From Rhizobium lusitanum (GTDB taxonomy: Bacteria > Pseudomonadota > Alphaproteobacteria > Rhizobiales > Rhizobiaceae): a stretch of 64,000 bases of DNA. The translations under genes and the position numbers were made by a program. Shown here piece by piece: positions 44,482 to 52,772 of the stretch. The first letter of the stretch is position 1. The number at the start of each line of letters is the position of its first letter. The notes under the pieces were generated by a model. It saw only the letters and a program-made list of their open reading frames with translations. It made no database searches and was not told the origin of the DNA. Where the stretch lies: contig NZ_CP050304.1 in the NCBI RefSeq assembly GCF_014189535.1, forward strand, positions 62,001 through 126,000. The letters are read 5' to 3'.

Positions 44482-45689
44482 TGGAGAGCCACCATCTCAA
44501 TCTCGCCCTCGAGCGCAGTTCGCCGACGCTTGGTTTCGGCATGGTCAACTTCCAATCGAGCGCGTATATGGGTGAATAGCCGCAAGAGATCGCCGCACCA
44601 GACGCTCGCATTATTGAAGCCGTTCTCCTTCGAATAGCGATGCGGATGATAACCACCACCGCAGGTATCACGCTCGTTGCAGCTCTCGCATTGTTTGGCC
44701 AGCGGAAGACTGTCGAAGACCATTTTTGCATGAAGGGGGCTGCGTGCCGGGAGGTCGATAAACTCATCCCTCAAAACGTTCATTCCCGTCTTGACCAACC
44801 CGTCGCCGCAGGCCTTGAGAACATCGAGCCCTTCGACATCACCACCGCAGGATACGACAACATAGCGTAGCGGCTGGTTGCCGAGAGCGTCAACATGGCT
44901 GGCGCCACCCATGATCGACCGTGCCATGTCCCAGAAATTTCGAATGCGGATATCCAGGGTCGAATTGTACCACCAGTCGTCGAAGATCGGGATCAGGAAG
45001 TCCGCACAAGGCGTAGGACCGTGCAAGGTATGGACATCGCCGATTGTGTCATGCGTAAGGTCGGGGTAGAGATAGGACAGACTGGTGCAGCCGAGGTCGA
45101 GGATGTGCCGATGGACCTCCAAGGGATCGGCGCCAAGGGGTATGACGGTCAAAATACCGAAGCCGACACCCGCATCCTGCAAGGCTTCGATACCGCGTAA
45201 GACCCGCTCGTGTGATCCGCGGCCGCGATGATCGAACCGTACCGCATCGTGAATGGCACGCGGCCCATCCAGGCTGACCCCTACATTGATATTGTTTCGT
45301 TTCAGGAGTTCAGCCCAGCCTTTGTCGATCAGCACGCCGTTAGTTTGAAGACTGAGCCGGACATCCATATCGTCCAAGGTTCGACGCGCTCTGACGCATA
45401 GTTCCTCGAAGCGGCGTGCACCAACGAGGGTAGGCTCGCCGCCATGGAAGGAGAAATGGACCCGCCTCTGTCCAAATCGCTCGGCATGATTGCGCACACG
45501 CAGAAGGAGGGCATCAAACACCTCGTTCGACATCTTTTTCGGACTGTCCTTCCAGCTCGTGTCGGCGAGGTTGAATTCATAACAGTAAGGACAGTCTAAA
45601 TTGCATCGCGCCGTCAACTTGACAATGATCAGCGTCAAAGGTGTCACTGCAACGACGTCTAAAAATTCGGCGGTTCCAGCAGATCCCAT
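44478..45689 (-). CDS. FxsB-type radical SAM/SPASM peptide maturase
   Basis: This 403-residue protein has the radical SAM cluster motif CxxxCxxC at Cys29, Cys33 and Cys36 (ARCNLDCPYCYEFN), the FHGGEPTLVG block, SLDGPRAIHDAVRFDHRGRG and a C-terminal SPASM region (CESCNERDTCGGGYHPHRYS and a final Cys in NASVWCGDLL). These blocks closely follow the FxsB family, whose studied members form carbon-carbon crosslinks (cyclophanes) in RiPP precursors. AGGAG precedes the ATG at 45689. It lies 77 bp after the repeat protein gene and overlaps the HExxH gene, which makes the repeat protein its likely substrate. Confidence 0.9.
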   Translation of the reverse strand: MGSAGTAEFLDVVAVTPLTLIIVKLTARCNLDCPYCYEFNLADTSWKDSPKKMSNEVFDALLLRVRNHAERFGQRRVHFSFHGGEPTLVGARRFEELCVRARRTLDDMDVRLSLQTNGVLIDKGWAELLKRNNINVGVSLDGPRAIHDAVRFDHRGRGSHERVLRGIEALQDAGVGFGILTVIPLGADPLEVHRHILDLGCTSLSYLYPDLTHDTIGDVHTLHGPTPCADFLIPIFDDWWYNSTLDIRIRNFWDMARSIMGGASHVDALGNQPLRYVVVSCGGDVEGLDVLKACGDGLVKTGMNVLRDEFIDLPARSPLHAKMVFDSLPLAKQCESCNERDTCGGGYHPHRYSKENGFNNASVWCGDLLRLFTHIRARLEVDHAETKRRRTALEGEIEMVALQ

Positions 45690-45766
45690 CTTCTTCTCCT
45701 GTCGGGGAACGAAAGACCACTTCCTATTGATTTATCGCTATCGGCTACATGTGCAGTCGCTTTGCC

Positions 45767-47173
45767 CTAACGTTTCCCGGAAAGATCTCTTTCGATCGCC
45801 GGACGGAATGTCTGAGCCACGCGACGACCGTCCGCAAACTCCTGGCCGCCGTGTCCGCTTTCGCTATGGGTTTGATCATGCATTTCGCCGGCCAGATTGG
45901 CGCCGGATTGGCCTAGTCTTGTGCGCCCGACGCTTCTGCTCGTCAGCCCCTGCGGCTGTCCAACTTGCCGGGCGACCTGCTCGATGCTTCCGCCGCCATG
46001 CCCACTCTCGCTATGGTTCTGGTCGTGCATCTCGTCAGCGAGCTTGTCAGCCGCGCTGACGGTGGTCCGGTTAACCAGCTCGTTGATGCCACCACCACCC
46101 TCACTATGGGTCTGGTCGTGCATTTCACTGGCGAGCTTGGCGGCCCGGTTGGCTGACGCGGGGCTCGCCAGTTCGTTGATGCTGCCACCACCTCCTCCAC
46201 CGCCTTCGCTGTGGGTCTGGTCATGCATCTCGCCGACAAGGGAGCCGATGGATTGCCGCGCACCGGAGCGTGCGAAGCTCCTGCTCGTCAATCCCTGCGG
46301 CTGTCCAGCCTGCTTGGCGACCTGCTCGATGCTACCGCCGTGTCCTTCACTATGCGTCTGATCGTGCATTTCGGCGGCGAGCTTTGCGGCAGAGCCAACA
46401 GAGGCCCGGCTCGCAAGTTCGTTGATGCTGCCGCCCCCTCCGCCCTCGCTATGGGTCTGGTCATGCATCTCGCCCACAAGCGCGCCGGCCGATTGACGCA
46501 CGCCGGCGCGTGCGAAGCTCCTGCTCGTCAGCCCCTGCGGCTGTCCGGCCTGCTCGACGCTGCCACCACCATGGCCGCCCTCACTGTGCGTTTGATCGTG
46601 CATCTCGCTCAGGCGACCGCTGACTTGCTCGGATACCGATTGGCCTGCGGCCAATGCTGGTTCGCCGGAAACGCCGTGATCCTGCCCTGCCCTAACCGCG
46701 CTCTGGCGAGCACCGGGTGGAGGCGGCAACTGGCTGAAAGGGTCTTCGCCCTGTTCGGCGGCAACGGTATTGGCCAGGCTCTTTTCAACGGCGGCACGAA
46801 GGCTCGTAATCACCGATTCTACCGGCAGATCGTTCGCGTCAGCGGTCTCGCTGTGCGTCTGGCTATGATCGCCATCACGCTCCACACTCCACTTTACGGA
46901 AATTGGCATGGTCCTTCCTCCTCGGATTGTCTGGGGTCGTGTCAACGCCTGGATACGCGCACCTTCTAGTGAGCGCCGGAGCTCTGCCGCACTCTCGAAC
47001 GCCTTCGGCGTTGAATAGTGGTGACTGGTGCCGGAGCTGTCGCTGCTATGTGTTTGATCATGTCCTTCCGCCAATATTCGATCGCGGTTGAGCTCGACCT
47101 GCACGATATCGCGTAGTGAGTTGGCAACTGGGCGCACTGACTCAGCCGCCGGATCTTGGGGTCCACCGCTCAT
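45767..47173 (-). CDS. Multi-repeat peptide precursor with nine HDQTHS motifs
   Basis: This 468-residue protein has no recognised fold. It carries nine His-Asp/Ser-Gln-Thr/Asn-His-Ser motifs, with the first His near residues 39, 103, 192, 237, 270, 317, 352, 383 and 432. The last seven share the longer form EMHDQTHSE (Asn for Thr once, Ser-Gly after Glu in two) and are followed by Gly-rich runs. Spacers alternate between SINELASRAS-like and SIEQVAKQAGQPQGLTSRSF-like segments, so two motifs form a higher-order unit. GGAGG stands 6 bp before the ATG at 47173. The radical SAM maturase gene lies directly downstream. I infer a RiPP precursor with many cores, which is unusual for FxsB-type systems, where precursors are normally short single peptides. 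No signal peptide. Confidence 0.82.
   Translation of the reverse strand: MSGGPQDPAAESVRPVANSLRDIVQVELNRDRILAEGHDQTHSSDSSGTSHHYSTPKAFESAAELRRSLEGARIQALTRPQTIRGGRTMPISVKWSVERDGDHSQTHSETADANDLPVESVITSLRAAVEKSLANTVAAEQGEDPFSQLPPPPGARQSAVRAGQDHGVSGEPALAAGQSVSEQVSGRLSEMHDQTHSEGGHGGGSVEQAGQPQGLTSRSFARAGVRQSAGALVGEMHDQTHSEGGGGGSINELASRASVGSAAKLAAEMHDQTHSEGHGGSIEQVAKQAGQPQGLTSRSFARSGARQSIGSLVGEMHDQTHSEGGGGGGGSINELASPASANRAAKLASEMHDQTHSEGGGGINELVNRTTVSAADKLADEMHDQNHSESGHGGGSIEQVARQVGQPQGLTSRSVGRTRLGQSGANLAGEMHDQTHSESGHGGQEFADGRRVAQTFRPAIERDLSGKR
45863..47059 (-). repeat. Nine HDQTHS-encoding repeats in the precursor gene
   Basis: Nine units, densest from 45863 to about 46620, where seven EMHDQTHSE copies are spaced 31-49 codons apart. 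DNA of the linker segments is also repeated: the stretch encoding GQPQGLTSRSFAR occurs near 46275-46312 and 46517-46554 and, more diverged, near 45930-45965. This suggests growth by tandem duplication. Confidence 0.9.
46911..46925 (-). promoter_or_regulatory. Strong internal ribosome site in the precursor gene
   Basis: Read on the minus strand, CCGAGGAGGAAGGAC stands directly before an in-frame ATG at 46909 (AGGAGG core with 7-base spacing). The protein from this start, MPISVKWSVERDGDHSQTHS onwards, would be 380 residues with eight of the nine motifs. It suggests two forms of the precursor from one gene, or an old fusion of two precursor genes. Confidence 0.65.
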
Positions 47174-47302
47174 ATTACCTCCAAGCCACTCCCTTCTATC
47201 GAAGAGAGCGGGCACGCGAAGTTAAATTTCGGAATTCGTCCGTCCGGTATTGCTGCCGTCTTCAGTAACACGCAATCGGGTTGCGGAGGGCACACTATAC
47301 AC

Positions 47303-47328
47303 AATAGTATAGTCGCGTAAATACTATT
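47303..47328. promoter_or_regulatory. AATAGTAT...ATACTATT dyad upstream of the precursor gene
   Basis: Perfect 8-bp arms at 47303-47310 and 47321-47328 are separated by 10 bp, about 130 bp upstream of the precursor start in an AT-rich stretch (47290-47350). TATAC and TTATTATAC stand on either side. It is a candidate operator or promoter element for the RiPP operon. No regulator gene is adjacent. Confidence 0.5.
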
Positions 47329-47488
47329 TTAGACTTTTATTATACAAAGGCGGCCAATTAACTACATGTTTGGCTGTTGAGTTGCGCCGCGATTTAACCC
47401 GTTTTGCTGTTTATCGCTCACCCGGACAGGAAAGTCTAAATGCTGAAAATACCAGCTGTTTTTGCACTATTTATAGGCCAGTGCACAT

Positions 47489-48003
47489 ATGGAAAAACGG
47501 CTCAAACCAATGCAGAAAACAACAGAACGGCTGGTCACTGTCGTCCGCAATCTCGTCTGGCGCTTCTACAAGGTGTTGGAAGCCTACAAGCAGAATCCTT
47601 CGCCACAGGCTGCCCCTGCATTCCGACGACGGTTCAAACGGATCTTCACCCTACGCACTGGTTATGAGGCACTCGACAAGCTGCTTGAGTGGCTGCGTCG
47701 AAGGAAGAACGAGTTGCTGAAGGTGCTCGAGCATCCCGGCATCCCGCTGCACACCAACGCATCGGAAAATGACCTGCGGACCTTCGTCACGAAACGAAAA
47801 ATCTCCGGCGGCACGATGAGCCCAGCGCAAACGTAGTTTGTCGCCGCGACGGCCGGGTCGCGCGAGACATCATGCTCGGTCTGATGAAGACCTGCCAGAA
47901 GCTCGGGCTTTCTTTCTACCACTATCTGGGAGACCGGCTTGGCATTGGCAACATAGGTCAACCGGTTCCCCAGCTCCCGGCGATCATTCTCGCTCGGGCT
48001 TGA
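47489..48003 (+). pseudogene. IS66-family transposase, C-terminal fragment
   Basis: The sequence from about 47520 is a diverged copy of the last 150 codons of the intact IS66-like transposase 1.9 kb downstream (LVWRFYKVLEAYKQNPSPQA, LHTNASENDLRTFVTKRKIS). A 23-bp insertion near 47820-47842 breaks the frame after SGGTMS; after it the copy continues as DGRVARDIMLGLMKTCQKLG to the stop at 48003. The similarity extends past the stop to about 48105, so the IS end is included. It is a remnant. Confidence 0.88.
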
Positions 48004-48222
48004 ACGCTGGAGCCGCCAGGGCTCACCAGCACTCAACGCTTTTGCCTGCCGAACCGGCAATGCCACCGAATGTGCCCCACTTACCCCGTTCAGTACGTGG
48101 GGCAAAATCGGTGGCAGGGTTTCAGCGTCGCCGCATAGAAAGTGTGCATAACCATGCGCGTTGAATCCTGTTGGTCGGCGCAGGGATTCCTAAGACGAGG
48201 CAAATCATGATTCGGTCCAGGG

Positions 48223-49896
48223 ATGGCAAAGAGACGGCTCCCCTCCCCCGAGCATGCCGACACGCTTTCACTGAATGCGTTGCGCAGTCTTGTGTCCGGT
48301 CTGTTGGAGCGGTCGCAGCAGGCGGAAGCCCGGCTCGCGAAGCTCGAGGCCGACAACATCCAACTGCGCGAGGAAAACGCCGCCCTTCGGCTCGAGAACA
48401 CCCGCCTGAAACTCGACAACCAGCTGCTGCGCGACGAGATCGCCCGACTGAAGAACCTGCCGCCGCGGCCGCCGTTTCGCTCATCCGGAATGGACAAGGC
48501 AACGGACGTTGCACTCGTCAGTAAGCCGGCGAGCAAGAAGAAGCCACGCGGCCCGAAGCTGGATGTGAAGCGGGTGAGCCGGCAGGAGATCCTGCGCGTC
48601 GATGCTCCTGATGGATCGCGCTTCAAGGGATACAGAAGCGTCTACGTTCGCGACCTGGTGCTCAAGGCGGAGCTCGTGCATTACCGTCGCGAATGCTGGG
48701 TGACCCCGAATGGAAAGACGGTGCTGGCAGCCTTGCCAGCGGGGATTACGGGTGGCTATGGCGCCAACCTCAGGCGGCTTTGCCTGATGCTTCATGCACA
48801 AGGGCAGGTGACGACCGGACGGCTGACGACATTGCTGAACGATATCGGTCTCGACATCTCCAAGCGTCAGATCGTGCGGCTTGTGACCAGGCAACTGGAT
48901 GGCTTTGTTGCCGAGGATGCGGCGGTGCTGCATGCTGGTCTTGTATCGTCGCCTTATGTGACGGTCGACGACACTGGCGCGCGGCATTCCCATAATAACT
49001 ATTACACCACACATATCGGCGGCCCGAATTTTACCGTCTTCCGAACGACAAAATCGAAGTCTCGGCTGAATTTCCTGTCGCTGCTGCGCGGCAATTACCA
49101 GGATTATGTGCTCAACGATGCCGCATTCGATTATCTGCAAGAGCGCCGTGGCGATCCAGTCATGGTCGCCGGACTTAGGACGTTTGAACCGCAGCGCTTC
49201 TGCAACCAGGTGCCGTTCATGACGCATCTGGCCGAAAAGGGCGTCGATATCTTCGATCGGCAGGACATTGGCACACTCGCTGAAGCCGGCCTTTGGGGCG
49301 CCATCCGTCACCACGGTCTGATGGGCAACATGGTGATCGTGTCCGACGACGCCGGCCAGTTCCGCGTCGGCAATCACGCGCTGTGTTGGGTCCATGCAGA
49401 ACGCCTTCTGCAAAAGCTCATGCCGGCCACCGCCAAGGAAGAGCGGCGGCTCACGATGGTTCGCGATCTGGTCTGGCGTTTCTACAAGATGCTAAAAGCT
49501 TACAAGCAGAAACCTTCACCGCAGGCTGCCCCTGCCTTCCGACGACGGTTCGACCGGATCTTCGCCTTGCGCACCGGTTATGAGGCACTCGACAAGCTGC
49601 TTGAGCGGCTGCATCGAAGGAAGAACGAGTTGCTGAAGGTGCTCGAGCATCCCGGCATCCCGCTGCACACCAACGCATCGGAAAATGACCTGCGGACTTT
49701 CGTCACGAAACGAAAAATCTCCGGCGGTACGATGAGCCGCGACGGCCGGGTCGCGCGAGACATCATGCTCGGTCTGATGAAGACCTGCCAGAAGCTCGGG
49801 CTTTCTTTCTACCGCTATCTGGGAGACCGGCTTGGCCTGGGTAATGGAGATCGTCCCATCCCGCCTCTCTCGGCCACCATCCTCGCTCGGGCTTGA
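48223..49896 (+). CDS. IS66-family-like transposase
   Basis: This 557-residue protein starts with a leucine-zipper-like coiled coil (AEARLAKLEADNIQLREENA and on to about residue 75). The DDE-type catalytic part includes YVTVDDTGARHSHNNYYTTH, DDAGQFRVGNHALCWVHAER and the C-terminal NASENDLRTFVTKRKISGGT, the last being the IS66 signature around the final Glu. The accessory genes (orfA/tnpB) of typical IS66 elements are not seen beside it. The frame appears complete. A partial second copy lies just upstream, so this spot has taken the same element twice. Confidence 0.88.
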   Translation: MAKRRLPSPEHADTLSLNALRSLVSGLLERSQQAEARLAKLEADNIQLREENAALRLENTRLKLDNQLLRDEIARLKNLPPRPPFRSSGMDKATDVALVSKPASKKKPRGPKLDVKRVSRQEILRVDAPDGSRFKGYRSVYVRDLVLKAELVHYRRECWVTPNGKTVLAALPAGITGGYGANLRRLCLMLHAQGQVTTGRLTTLLNDIGLDISKRQIVRLVTRQLDGFVAEDAAVLHAGLVSSPYVTVDDTGARHSHNNYYTTHIGGPNFTVFRTTKSKSRLNFLSLLRGNYQDYVLNDAAFDYLQERRGDPVMVAGLRTFEPQRFCNQVPFMTHLAEKGVDIFDRQDIGTLAEAGLWGAIRHHGLMGNMVIVSDDAGQFRVGNHALCWVHAERLLQKLMPATAKEERRLTMVRDLVWRFYKMLKAYKQKPSPQAAPAFRRRFDRIFALRTGYEALDKLLERLHRRKNELLKVLEHPGIPLHTNASENDLRTFVTKRKISGGTMSRDGRVARDIMLGLMKTCQKLGLSFYRYLGDRLGLGNGDRPIPPLSATILARA

Positions 49897-50352
49897 ATGC
49901 TGTAACCGCCAGGGCTCACCAGCATTCAACGCTTTTGCCTGTCAAACCGGCAACGCCACCGAATGTGCCCCACTTACCCCGTTCACTCGCCAGCATTTCG
50001 TTTTTTTAATTTATTAACCATATGAATTAATGATGTTCTTGGGCCAAGATGAATTGATTTCGTCTTTAGCTTCCGTTGTCCGTACAGCATTTAGCCGCAT
50101 GTCTAACCATCGATAAGTATCAAGTATCGATAGTGATGGTTTTGGAGTCGCAAAACCGGTAAAGTCGGGGCAATTCACAGCGCCAGAGAGCGCCATGCCA
50201 AAACCCAAAGCCCTGCCCTCCCCCGCCGATCCGGTGCTGCGCGGCTGAGATGAGGTTATTCAGGTATCGATAGTCAGCCATCTCTTGGCACCTTTCTTGC
50301 CATCTCAGGCTGGAATCGCTATATTTGGCAGTATCTCGATAGAGGAAAGCCG
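49897..50352. other. IS66 right end and vapBC upstream region
   Basis: About 455 bp. The first 90 bp are the end of the IS66-like element (also present after the partial copy). Farther right, TATCGATA-containing sites occur at 50125-50134 and 50266-50275 and a related one at 50335. They may be operators for the downstream vapB. No gene. Confidence 0.45.
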
Positions 50353-50610
50353 ATGTCTGAAACACAACTCTCCGTCCGCAGCACAAAGGCGAGGGACCTG
50401 GCCCATGCGATGGCGCGCCGCACCGGTCAGCCAATCAATAAACTCGTCGAGCAAGCGCTCGAGCGCTACGATCTGGAGCTGCGCCAACAGTCTACCCGGA
50501 CGCCGATCGATGTCCTATCGGACTTGATGGCCGAGGGCCGGCGTGCTGTACCAACCGGCACGACATCCGCGCATGACGATTTCTACGACGAATATGGTTT
50601 GCCACGATGA
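50353..50610 (+). CDS. vapB: VapB-type antitoxin
   Basis: This 85-residue protein has an N-terminal DNA-binding segment (MSETQLSVRSTKARDLAHAM, ARRTGQPINKLVEQALERYD) of the Rv0623/ribbon-helix-helix kind and a C-terminal acidic tail (SAHDDFYDEYGLPR) typical of antitoxins that block a VapC active site. Its stop overlaps the vapC start by 4 bp. It should neutralise VapC and repress the operon together with it. Confidence 0.88.
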   Translation: MSETQLSVRSTKARDLAHAMARRTGQPINKLVEQALERYDLELRQQSTRTPIDVLSDLMAEGRRAVPTGTTSAHDDFYDEYGLPR

Positions 50611-51011
50611 TCGCTGTCGATACGTCGGTCATTCTGGCGATGGCCTTGGGAGAGCCGGAGGCCGAACGGTTCATATCGTTGGTGGGTCGGGAGGCACTTG
50701 CGATCGGCTGGCCGACCCTGCTCGAGGCTCGAATGGTGCTGACAGGAAGAGGGTTTTCAAACGCTTCGGACATAGTTGATCAGTTTGTCCGGCTGCCGAA
50801 CGTAACCACGATTGCTTTCGATGAGAAGCATTATCGCGAAGCGGAACGAGCGTTCGATCGATTCGGTAAAGGTCGCCATCCAGCCACGCTTAATATGGGC
50901 GACTGCTTTTCCTACGCCGTTGCCGCGGTCGGCAAGGCCCCTCTCCTCTTCAAGGGGAACGACTTCGGGCGGACCGACGTGAAATGCCATCCCGCGTCGG
51001 CAACCCAATGA
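50607..51011 (+). CDS. vapC: VapC-type PIN-domain toxin
   Basis: This 134-residue PIN-domain ribonuclease has the four acidic residues in canonical places: Asp5 (MIAVDTSVIL), Glu40 (TLLEARMVL), Asp99 (NMGDCFSYA) and Asp119 (KGNDFGRTD). Members cleave tRNA or rRNA and stop growth when not blocked by VapB. The gene overlaps both vapB and the integrase gene that follows (ATGA at both joins), so all three are translationally coupled. Confidence 0.92.
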   Translation: MIAVDTSVILAMALGEPEAERFISLVGREALAIGWPTLLEARMVLTGRGFSNASDIVDQFVRLPNVTTIAFDEKHYREAERAFDRFGKGRHPATLNMGDCFSYAVAAVGKAPLLFKGNDFGRTDVKCHPASATQ

Positions 51012-52183
51012 CACGCAAAGCCATCACCCGACCCGGCCCTACCGATCCGGTGCAGCGTCGTGCCGAAGAACTCGATGCGCTCGACGCGATCCTTCCCTTC
51101 GATCGCCGCGACCAGCTGGCAACGCTGCTAACTGACGACGATGTCGCCACACTCAAGCATCTGGCAAAAGAGGGCATGGGCGACAACACGCTCAGGGCAC
51201 TCGCTTCCGATCTCGGCTATCTCGAGGCCTGGTGCGGGCTTGCTACTGGTGCTCCCCTCCCCTGGCCGGCGCCCGAAAGCTTGGCTCTCAAATTCGTCGC
51301 CCATCATCTCTGGGATCCGGGCGAGCGAGCCGAGGATCCGAACCATGGCATGCCGGCCGACGTCGAGGCGGTATTGCGCGCCAAGGGGCTGCTCAGAGTC
51401 GATGGCCCGCATGCGCCAGACACTGTGCGCAGGCGCCTGACCTCCTGGTCGATCCTGACGCGCTGGCGTGGCCTGACCGGCGCGTTCTCGACGCCATCGC
51501 TGAAGACCGCGTTGCGGCTGGCCGTGCGCGCTGCGCCGCGGCAACGTCGCCGCAAGAGCAAAAAGGCAGTGACCGGCGACATCCTGGCGAAACTGCTGGC
51601 AACCTGCGCCGGTGATCGTCTGGTCGACCTGCGCGATCGCGCCTTGCTGCTGACGGCCTTTGCCTCCGGTGGGCGTCGGCGCTCCGAAATTGCCGCCCTG
51701 CGGATCGAGGATTTGGTTGACGAGGAACCAGTGCATGCAGACCCAAGAAACGCCGCCTCCCCTCTCCTGCCGTGTCTGACCATCAATCTCGGCCGGACGA
51801 AAACAACGACCGTCGAAGACAGGGCCAATGCCGTCCTGATCGGGCGCCCGGTCGATGCTCTGAAGCGATGGATTGAGGAGGCCAAGATCGACATGGGACC
51901 GGTGTTCCGGCGCATCGATCAATGGGGCAATATCGACAAGTGGGCGTTGACGCCGCAATCGGTCAATCTCGTGCTGAAGACGCGTTGCAAGCAGGCTGGT
52001 CTGGATCCAGAGGCGTTTTCGGCGCATGGATTGCGCTCTGGCTATCTCACCGAAGCGGCCAATCGCGGCATACCGCTGCAGGAGGCGATGCAGCAATCCC
52101 TGCATAAGTCGGTGACGCAGGCGGCAAGCTATTACAACAATGCCGAACGGAAGAATGGGCGCGCGGCGCGGCTGGTAATTTAG
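51008..52183 (+). CDS. Tyrosine recombinase / integrase
   Basis: This 391-residue protein has a SAM-like N-terminal domain and a C-terminal catalytic domain with Arg in ASGGRRRSEIAALRIEDL, the His-x-x-Arg box in FSAHGLRSGYLTEAANRG and the Tyr nucleophile in QAASYYNNAERKNGR. The start at 51008 overlaps the vapC stop (ATGA). Integrases coupled to vapBC are found on rhizobial plasmids, perhaps linking loss of the region to toxin release. No attachment site could be recognised nearby. Confidence 0.9.
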   Translation: MTRKAITRPGPTDPVQRRAEELDALDAILPFDRRDQLATLLTDDDVATLKHLAKEGMGDNTLRALASDLGYLEAWCGLATGAPLPWPAPESLALKFVAHHLWDPGERAEDPNHGMPADVEAVLRAKGLLRVDGPHAPDTVRRRLTSWSILTRWRGLTGAFSTPSLKTALRLAVRAAPRQRRRKSKKAVTGDILAKLLATCAGDRLVDLRDRALLLTAFASGGRRRSEIAALRIEDLVDEEPVHADPRNAASPLLPCLTINLGRTKTTTVEDRANAVLIGRPVDALKRWIEEAKIDMGPVFRRIDQWGNIDKWALTPQSVNLVLKTRCKQAGLDPEAFSAHGLRSGYLTEAANRGIPLQEAMQQSLHKSVTQAASYYNNAERKNGRAARLVI

Positions 52184-52772
52184 ATCAGAAAGTTGGAGAG
52201 TAAGAGAACTTTTCGGGTACTCATGCTGCAGAGCGCGTGTCGGCGGCGTCCTGATTGTCTTTCGCCATGCTGCCGTACCACTTCCCGAATGCCGACCGCA
52301 GGGGCCGTCCAGGGTCAGGGTGCTGGTTTGCAAAAGGAGATGCGCGCGGGTCCGGCTCCATTGCATCTGCTGCTGTCTTTCCGCGCAGCGCCTACTGATG
52401 ACGGCGTTGACATGGCGCCGACGAAGGCCGAGGTTATCCGCTCTCCGGATTGGTGCCGGCCCCCCCGCGGTTGATCAGGCGCGGCGACACAAGCTGGAAT
52501 TCGCCGATCGCCATCGGGAATTTGTGCATGTCTGGGTTGGACCGACTTCAAAACTGAATAAAACTTGGGTGCAAGGTCATTGCCAAGACTTATCGCGGCT
52601 CAGATCATGCGGGATAGCACTGTGATGCCGCGCATCAGCACCCTTTGCGAGGCCGCTAATTTATCGACCGGAGGGATATCAGGCGAGGACCAGATGCAAA
52701 TCATGCGAGAAAATCCTCGCGTATCCTTTGATGAGTCATCAGGAAACACGAGGACTTGCTCAGTGGAAGCAT
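52184..52772. other. Gap between convergent genes
   Basis: About 590 bp between the integrase and the convergent caspase-like gene. No gene, repeat or clear terminator was recognised. Confidence 0.4.

Noticed and set aside
45897..46969. Long open frames on the + strand opposite the repeat precursor gene
   Set aside because: They arise because the precursor's repeated codons keep the opposite strand free of stops. They have no ribosome sites and their repeats only mirror the minus-strand HDQTHS motifs.
45863..47059. CRISPR array reading of the regular repeats at 45.9-47.1 kb
   Set aside because: The repeats vary in length and spacing, sit in one long open frame, and conserve amino acids rather than DNA. 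There are no cas genes.
51128..52366. A 412-codon minus-strand frame opposite the integrase
   Set aside because: Composition is Arg/Gln/His-rich with no domain; the + strand frame has the complete catalytic set of a tyrosine recombinase.
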